Position numbers and translations under genes: made by a program. Below are positions 63,264 to 64,000 of a stretch of 64,000 nt of DNA, in pieces. Origin of the DNA: Heloderma charlesbogerti (lineage: Eukaryota; Chordata; Lepidosauria; Squamata; Helodermatidae); NCBI GenBank assembly GCA_026122225.1, contig JANEZZ010001379.1, forward strand, positions 1 to 64,000, read 5' to 3'. A model generated the notes under the pieces. It did no database searches. It had not been told where the DNA came from and worked only from the letters and a program-made list of their open reading frames with translations. Numbering within the stretch: position 1 is the stretch's first letter; every line of letters starts with the position of its first letter.

Positions 63264-64000
63264 AAGATCATTTTTAATATCAAAGCCTACTCCATGTATT
63301 CATCGTTCTTGTTCAGGCAGTCCTTTCCAGAAGAAAGTGTAACCTCCTTTTTCTTCCTTCAGTTGTCCCTCTCCTGCTCTTCAAGTTTCTTGGAGTGCTG
63401 CTATGTCAATGTTAAAACGTCTCAGCTCCCTTGCAATGATGGCAGTCCTGCGTTCAGGGTGTTCACTATCTGTATTGTCCAGCAGTGTCCGTATATTCCA
63501 TGTTCCAAAGTTCATTTGTATTTTGCAACCGCTAAATGGTGACCCCACTGGAATCGGTAATCCAGTCAGGGAGAAGATGAGGCAGATGATATTTAGGGCA
63601 CCTTTTCTGGCCCCCTCCCCATATGGGTTGAGCAGAGCGGATCCTGAATAGGACTGCTCAGGCATGGATACAGCTGCCAAACTACTCAACAGCCTCAGTC
63701 CTTGAGTCAGCACGACTGAGTCTGTATCCGCCACCCATGTGCTGGTCCATGACTAGGGGCTTCTGGATTTCACAGTCCTGTGCTGTTGCCATTCGCTGAT
63801 TGCCATGGGACTTTTGGTTGGTTGGATTTAGATTGGAAGCTATCTGTGCATGAATTTGTTTTATATGTGGAGATCAGTGCACAGTGATCAACACAGTCTT
63901 TACAGAAAAGGCTCTAATCCAATGGCATGAATATCATGACAATTGGTGTTCCTTTATCTGCTGCAGCCTTCATCCACCTTCTCAGCCATTGTATCATACA

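Larger units (their letters stand above)
60753..63996 (-). mobile_element. APE-type LINE (clade unassigned), copy B
   Basis: The longest copy. On the minus strand, from the right: 5' UTR (63720-63996), endonuclease start MNFGTWNIRTLLDNTD near 63510, endonuclease body (62649-63263), linker (62270-62640), RT pieces with a large deletion, and the C-terminal region with LPKQLLYSQL and CGRLCRSRIGLHSHLQT near 60880-60950. A hairpin-element fragment (62096-62235) and about 30 bases of the LTR (61888-61919) lie inside. Confidence 0.78.
41160..64000 (+). repeat. Segmental duplication, copy B
   Basis: Counterpart of 1-16566; see that entry. Copy B is longer between exons 4 and 3 (CR1 and neighbouring DNA at 42.5-47.3 kb) and lacks most of exon 1 and its upstream region. 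It continues past the right end. Confidence 0.85.

Overview
The window looks like squamate reptile (lizard or snake) genomic DNA from a vomeronasal type-2 receptor (V2R) cluster that is very rich in transposons. Evidence for a squamate: V2R exons, BovB/RTE, CR1 and L2 LINEs, a tRNA-derived SINE of squamate type, Helitron fragments, a Ty3/gypsy element, Tc1/mariner and hAT transposons, and long CA, GT, CT and AAAG-type microsatellites. The species cannot be read from the sequence.

Layout. Two related copies of one segment lie in direct orientation: copy A from 1 to about 16.5 kb and copy B from about 41.2 to 64 kb. Each carries V2R exons on the minus strand. Copy A has exons 1-4 (10280-10497, 6010-6301, 3585-4394, 238-465). 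They are in frame, splice in compatible phases and give a 516-codon extracellular ligand-binding region; the cysteine-rich and seven-transmembrane exons would lie left of the window. Copy B has a truncated exon 1 (56997-57046), exon 2 (52072-52363), an exon 3 with a 2-base deletion (49011-49818), exon 4 (41392-41619) and an in-frame cysteine-rich exon 5 at 35934-36060. No transmembrane exon was seen in the window, so copy B is most likely a pseudogene.

Between the receptors, roughly 11-41 kb, the DNA is layered repeats: Helitron remnants (11.6-12.4, 21.1-22.2, 27.6-28.6, 57.0-57.7 kb), an APE-type LINE of unassigned clade (13.5-16.5, 25.7-26.3, 60.75-64 kb), BovB 3' ends (13.1, 27, 60.3 kb), a broken gypsy element (23.1-25.7 kb) and a solo LTR (14.8 kb), a CR1 with a 453-codon open reverse-transcriptase frame (33.8-35.65 kb), and an L2 (39.0-41.3 kb).

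The most striking content is a family of about 25 non-autonomous elements built almost wholly from hairpin modules (cores such as GATAGGCTACGTAAA followed by its reverse complement, and GGAACGCAAATGGCG modules). Their ends read TAGGGATG...CATCCCTA. Five loci (six copies) have exact 8-bp target-site duplications and further ones are near-exact, which places the family with the hAT superfamily. Many ends carry a consensus splice-donor-like AGGTAAGT. Presence or absence between copies A and B, one nested insertion, and a 582-bp tandem duplication with breakpoints in hairpin modules show repeated activity and rearrangement. I consider this family the main candidate for something undescribed.
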